DNA from: Stanieria sp964562685
GTDB lineage: Bacteria > Cyanobacteriota > Cyanobacteriia > Cyanobacteriales > Xenococcaceae
Assembly: GCA_964562685.1 (NCBI GenBank)
Contig: CAZLUP010000017.1
Location: 1 to 64,000 of the forward strand
Direction: 5' to 3'
Length of the DNA: 64,000 nt
This document shows positions 60,173 to 64,000 of the stretch, piece by piece (position 1 is the first letter of the stretch; each line of letters starts with the position of its first letter). The position numbers and the translations under genes are program-made. The notes under the pieces were generated by a model that saw only the letters and a program-made list of their open reading frames with translations, made no database searches and was not told the origin of the DNA.

Positions 60173-60616
60173 TTAATCTTCGTCATCAGTGTCAATCATA
60201 GCTGGATCGATCAGAGTAATATCAAAAGGATCGTCTGGTGGAATAGTGGGAAAAACATCATACTGGCGATGTTGGTAGATTGCCGATATTTGAGGCCCAA
60301 AAATTACCTTATCACCATCTTTCAAATCATGAAACAATACTTTGCGACCGTTAACTAACAAACCGTTAACGCTTACTTTGCCAGTCGAGTCTCCGTCAAT
60401 AATACGGTAATAATCATTGCCATCATCTCGAACACGTTTAATTAAAGTTGCATGGTGACGAGAGACAAACTGAGAATTAATCCGAATATCACATTGTTGC
60501 CCTCTTCCTAGAGAATAAGCTTCATCTGTGAGAATAATCTCTTTTTGCCCTTTGCCGTCGATGATAATCAAAACATGGTCTTCATGGTGTTTTACCGGTT
60601 TTGCAGTCATTAGCAA
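60173..60616 (-). CDS. FHA domain protein
   Basis: A 147-aa protein made almost wholly of one forkhead-associated domain (residues ~15-115), binding phosphothreonine. Motifs: YSLGRGQQCDIRI (GR), FVSRHHATLIK (SRH, pThr contact), and DGDSTGKVSVNGLLVNGRKV (NG). An acidic C-terminus DDED. Partner kinase not in the window. Role in signalling is inferred. Confidence 0.88.
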   Translation of the reverse strand: MLMTAKPVKHHEDHVLIIIDGKGQKEIILTDEAYSLGRGQQCDIRINSQFVSRHHATLIKRVRDDGNDYYRIIDGDSTGKVSVNGLLVNGRKVLFHDLKDGDKVIFGPQISAIYQHRQYDVFPTIPPDDPFDITLIDPAMIDTDDED

Positions 60617-60729
60617 GTTACAAATGCCAAATCCTTATCTTAAAAGTGGTTTACTGTTTTTGTTAATATTTTATATACAAAGTTACTGAATCAATTATGC
60701 TACTCCTTGTTTAATTTTGGCATATAAAT

Positions 60730-63117
60730 TTACTGATAATTGTTAGCATAATCGGCTGAGGAGTTTTGATGCGAATGAGAACGCCTTAACAGTAATGAAT
60801 TACTAACTACCAATAAAGAACTCGATGCCATTGCGATCGCAGCAACTACAGGACTGAGCATTAAACCAACACTAGGTAACAAAAGTCCCGCAGCTACAGG
60901 GATAGCAAAAATATTATAAGCCAAAGCCCAGATTAGGTTTTGCTTAATTTTGTTAACTGTCGCACGACTAAGAGCGATCGCCTGAACTAGCTCGGCAAGA
61001 TTTCCAGACATTAAAACCAAATCGGCAGCTTGCAGGGCTACATCCGTACTACCTTGGAGCGTAATGCCTAAATCTGCTTGAGCTAAAGCTGGTGCATCAT
61101 TAATTCCATCCCCTACCATCGCGATGATCTGATTGAGCTTTTCTGATTGAAGAGATTTAATTACGGAAGCTTTCTCGTCGGGTTTAACTTGGGCAATTAC
61201 TCGTTCGATTCCTAATTGAGTAGCAATGTTTTGGGCAACTTCCTGGCGATCGCCAGTGAGCATAATTATTTCTAGTCCTAATTGATGGAGATTAGCAATA
61301 GTTTCTTGAGCTAAGGGGCGTAAACTATCTTTTAAAGCTAATAATCCAACTAATTCTGCTTCTTTAGCCAGATAAACTACTGTTTTGCCCTGAGCAAATA
61401 ACTTTTCAACTTCTTTAGTCACTTCATGACCAATTTCAATCCCATTTTTACTCAACCAATCCCCATTACCTAGATAAATCCTAGCTCTCTCTACTATGGC
61501 AGATATACCCAACCCAGGTTGATTGACAATTTCGGTAGGTTTTAATAGAGATAACTCCTGTTGTCGAGCAAAGGTAAGGATTGCTGTTGCTAGAGGGTGA
61601 TTACTCGCACTTTCTACTGTAGCAGCCAATTGTAAGAGAGATTCAGAATTCAAATCTCCAAAGGTAAGACAATCAGTAACTTGCAGACAACCTTGAGTTA
61701 AAGTACCAGTTTTATCAAAAACAATGGTATTCAACTGGTGAACCTTTTCTAAAACATCTCCTCCCTTGATCAAAATCCCTCGTTCCGCACCCAAACTAGT
61801 CCCCACCAAAATCGCGGTAGGAGTAGCCAAACCCAAGGCACAGGGACAAGCAATCACCAAAACTGCGATCGCCAGTTTTAAACTTAATAACAGAGGCGAA
61901 GTCGTCATCACCATGTGATGTCCCAAGGTATGACTAGTAGTAACTAAAACCTCTGGATAAAGTTGAGTCCCGATTAAATACCAAAACAGAAAAGTCAAAC
62001 TAGCAACTGTCATTACTCCATAGGCAAAATATCCTGCTACTGTATCTGCCAATTTTTGGACGGGTGCTTTACGAGTCTGAGCTTGTTCTACTAATTTAAT
62101 AATTTGGGCTAAAGTAGTCGCTTTACCAGTACGGGTTACTTGCAGCGTAATTACATCTGTTTGATTGATTGTTCCTCCATACACTGGTTCTCCTGGTTGT
62201 TTGACTACAGGAATAGCCTCCCCTGTTAACATCGATTCATCTACAGTAGTTGCACCTGCGATTACTTTGCCATCAACGGGTATTTTTTCTCCAGGTAATA
62301 CTTTTAGCCACTCTCCTAACTTAACTTGTTCGACGGGAATTTCAATACCCATAGTTTCGGAATCTTGTTTACCGATTAAGCGAGCGATCCTTGGTTGTAG
62401 GGCAATTAAACTTTCTAGCGCACTTGAAGCACGATGTTTTGCTCTCGCTTCTAAAGTACGCCCTAAAAAAATAAAACCCAGTAACATGACTGGTTCATCA
62501 AAAAAACATTCCCAACCCAACTGAGGCAAAAATAAAGCAATGCAACTAGCTATATAAGCACTTACTGTCCCCAATCCTACTAAAGTATTCATATTGGGCA
62601 TCTTGTGCCACAAACTTCGCCCACCATCAATCAACAAAGAACGCCCAGGGATTAATAAAGCTAAAGTTGCTAAACCAAAATGAAACCAAATATTACTAAG
62701 TAATGGAATAGCAGGCAATCCTAGATGATGAAGATGACCAATTGTAGAGAAAAATAACAGGGTTGCTGCGGTAACTAACTGCCAATATTGTTGCTGTTGC
62801 TGTTGTTTTCTTTTAATAGCTGTTTTTTCAACAACTTCGGCAATACTTTCGTCTTGAGATCTTAATTGGGTTGGAAATCCCGTCTTAGTTAATTGTTGAG
62901 CAAGTTTTTCTGGTTTAATCGTTTCTGCCTCATATTCAACCACTGCCACTTCGGTAATTAGGTTAACGCAAGCAGAGACTACTCCTTGATGTTGTTGTAA
63001 CTGGCGTTCTACTGCTTTAACACAACCAGCACACTTCATGCCATTAACATCAAAAGCGATCGTTTTTAAGGAAGTTTGAACTTGATTTTCTTCTTGTCGA
63101 ACAGAAACTTTAACCAT
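60730..63117 (-). CDS. ctaA: Copper-translocating P1B-type ATPase (CtaA-like)
   Basis: A 795-aa ATPase with one N-terminal heavy-metal domain (Cys29-Ala-Gly-Cys32 in NGMKCAGC), six to eight membrane segments, CPC metal motif at 424-426 (VIACPCALG), DKTGT at 468, TGEA at about 298 and MVGDGINDAPAL. The CPC and the CxxC are typical of Cu(I) pumps. Cyanobacteria have CtaA (import side to PacS and thylakoids) and PacS; the single HMA domain and long sequence suggest CtaA-like, but I cannot exclude a PacS-like role. Confidence 0.85.
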   Translation of the reverse strand: MVKVSVRQEENQVQTSLKTIAFDVNGMKCAGCVKAVERQLQQHQGVVSACVNLITEVAVVEYEAETIKPEKLAQQLTKTGFPTQLRSQDESIAEVVEKTAIKRKQQQQQQYWQLVTAATLLFFSTIGHLHHLGLPAIPLLSNIWFHFGLATLALLIPGRSLLIDGGRSLWHKMPNMNTLVGLGTVSAYIASCIALFLPQLGWECFFDEPVMLLGFIFLGRTLEARAKHRASSALESLIALQPRIARLIGKQDSETMGIEIPVEQVKLGEWLKVLPGEKIPVDGKVIAGATTVDESMLTGEAIPVVKQPGEPVYGGTINQTDVITLQVTRTGKATTLAQIIKLVEQAQTRKAPVQKLADTVAGYFAYGVMTVASLTFLFWYLIGTQLYPEVLVTTSHTLGHHMVMTTSPLLLSLKLAIAVLVIACPCALGLATPTAILVGTSLGAERGILIKGGDVLEKVHQLNTIVFDKTGTLTQGCLQVTDCLTFGDLNSESLLQLAATVESASNHPLATAILTFARQQELSLLKPTEIVNQPGLGISAIVERARIYLGNGDWLSKNGIEIGHEVTKEVEKLFAQGKTVVYLAKEAELVGLLALKDSLRPLAQETIANLHQLGLEIIMLTGDRQEVAQNIATQLGIERVIAQVKPDEKASVIKSLQSEKLNQIIAMVGDGINDAPALAQADLGITLQGSTDVALQAADLVLMSGNLAELVQAIALSRATVNKIKQNLIWALAYNIFAIPVAAGLLLPSVGLMLSPVVAAIAMASSSLLVVSNSLLLRRSHSHQNSSADYANNYQ

Positions 63118-63344
63118 AGATGATTTGGTCAGTAGTTAAGATTTATCTAGAAAGCACTAGCGTGCTAGAAGCTACATTATTGATACTAGCGTTAGAGCAA
63201 GGTCAAAAAACCAAGGCGAGAAATTTAAATTTTGTTAACAAAATATATTGCAAAATATTGAGAGTCGTGCAGAGCGTAAAAAAAAATCAACCAGTTTATG
63301 ATAGCTTTGATTGCAGTAGTTCTATCAAGAGAAGGAGTACAATC

Positions 63345-63545
63345 TTGAAATCCCAGGCTAATGAGAATAACCAGCTTTTATTCCGCGAAGACATTAGCGA
63401 GTACGTTGCTCAACTACAACTTCATATGGCGTTACAAGCACGCAATCTCATCCCGCCTCTAACTGAAGTATGCGACAGTAGACAACAGCTACTTCAAGAA
63501 ACTCAAGCTCAAATTGAAAAGCTTGTATCTCGTCAAAGAATTTAA
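63345..63545 (+). CDS. Small hypothetical protein, 66 aa
   Basis: I choose TTG 63345, 7 bases after an AGAAGGAG ribosome-binding site. An earlier in-frame ATG at 63120 would start 2 bp from the divergent ATPase start and has no binding site. The product (LKSQANENNQLLFREDISEYVAQLQLHMALQARNLIPP) is helical, with a heptad-like tail LLQETQAQIEKLVSRQ. No family identified. Codon use normal for the genome. Confidence 0.5.
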   Translation: MKSQANENNQLLFREDISEYVAQLQLHMALQARNLIPPLTEVCDSRQQLLQETQAQIEKLVSRQRI

Positions 63546-64000
63546 ACTAAATTTAATAATTTACGCCATGTACAACTTTCTTGTCATGCTGAACGTAGCA
63601 ATAGCCCTTCACGTTGTTAAAGGGTAAACTTTGTAAAGCATCTCTCAAGATTCTTTGCTCCACTTGGTTACGCTCAGAATGACATTGTTACAAAAATTGC
63701 ACATAAGGTTAATTGATTACTAGTAATTGTCCTCAACTTTCTTCAAACCAAGAGGACAACTAAAGTAGATTTTATATTTTTATTTTTTCTGATGATTAGC
63801 AATCATCAAATATGCTATTAACAAAACTGTTGCCATTGGGATGATTGTTTATTTTGGGATTTAACCAAGAATTTTTCAAAAGCAAAAGAAATTTTAAATG
63901 CACTCAACTTCACAGAGAGCGTGCGGTATTACTATTTTAAGTTTTCTATATCTCTATTCAAAAAATCAAGATTTTGATTCGTTGTAGCTGTTTCTAATAC
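63546..64000. other. End region with a MITE-like element
   Basis: No gene is seen to the end of the window. It contains the inverted-repeat element at 63582-63684. Confidence 0.5.
63582..63684. mobile_element. MITE-like inverted-repeat element, 103 bp
   Basis: The left end TGTCATGCTGAACGTAGC matches the reverse complement of the right end (TGTCATTCTGAGCGTAACC) with about three mismatches. The interior has AGATTCTTTGCTCCACTTGG-like sequence and no ORF. The size and terminal inverted repeats fit a miniature non-autonomous element; no transposase is in the window. Confidence 0.55.

Noticed and set aside
1..64000. tRNA, rRNA, CRISPR or intact insertion sequence
   Set aside because: No TTCGAATCC-like T-arm with cloverleaf, no regular repeat-spacer array and no transposase frame were found by reading.

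Overview
The window is chromosomal DNA from a cyanobacterium. Evidence seen directly: very frequent HIP1 octamers (GCGATCGC), AT-rich codon use, an orange carotenoid protein (OCP) with its fluorescence recovery protein (FRP), two copies of the photosystem II assembly protein Psb34, nrtABCD-type nitrate transport genes, a cobalt regulator/exporter pair (CoaR/CoaT), and heptanucleotide tandem repeats between genes. The many Uma2 nucleases, toxin-antitoxin pairs and small palindromic repeats suggest a large repeat-rich genome, perhaps a unicellular or pleurocapsalean lineage; that placement is inference. I see no rRNA, tRNA, CRISPR array, prophage or intact insertion sequence. The sequence is a draft: a 100-N gap at 18268-18367 is flanked by identical 55-bp ends.

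Layout. 1-9.4 kb: Uma2 nuclease, LivH-type permease, TPR protein, glycerophosphodiesterase, a small secreted repeat (curlin-like) protein, a GPH-type sugar transporter, a phosphoribosyltransferase, and a DUF72 gene broken by a 45-bp palindromic insertion. 9.4-16 kb: GpgS-like glycosyltransferase, CobA-HemD fusion, Alg13-like protein, site-2 protease with CBS domains, SRAP protein. 16-25 kb: two psb34 paralogues, each behind a perfect HLR1 (RpaB) site, bracket yidD, a small lipoprotein, a secreted NucA-type nuclease tail-to-tail with its NuiA-type inhibitor, an HTH gene with its own palindrome, and a UPF0175/DUF3368 toxin-antitoxin pair. 25-35 kb: ParB relic, UvrD-like helicase, and the nitrate operon nrtABCD on the minus strand, in which nrtC has lost its ABC signature region by an apparent deletion at a HIP1 site. 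35-46 kb: ilvC, frp-ocp photoprotection pair, hom, gltX, and a three-gene envelope operon. 46-50 kb: secreted serine protease, second Uma2, Phd/PIN toxin-antitoxin pair. 50-63 kb: coaR-coaT cobalt resistance with a previously uncalled 59-aa ORF in the shared regulatory region; a sulfur-detoxification cluster (persulfide dioxygenase-like, rhodanese, TauE/SafE, plus c-type heme and DUF3122 genes) with a relic of sulfide:quinone oxidoreductase upstream; dprA, an aminotransferase, an FHA protein and a CtaA-like copper ATPase.

Common themes are light and redox acclimation (psb34, ocp/frp), nitrogen and sulfur handling (nrt, the persulfide cluster) and metal homeostasis (coaRT, the copper ATPase). 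Several families of short palindromes have inserted between, and in two cases within, genes. The most notable observations are the nrtC deletion, the palindrome insertion in the DUF72 gene, the nuclease/inhibitor arrangement hidden by the assembly gap, the duplicated psb34 control regions, the sqr relic, and a possible ribosome-binding-site-sequestering leader on the curlin-like gene.
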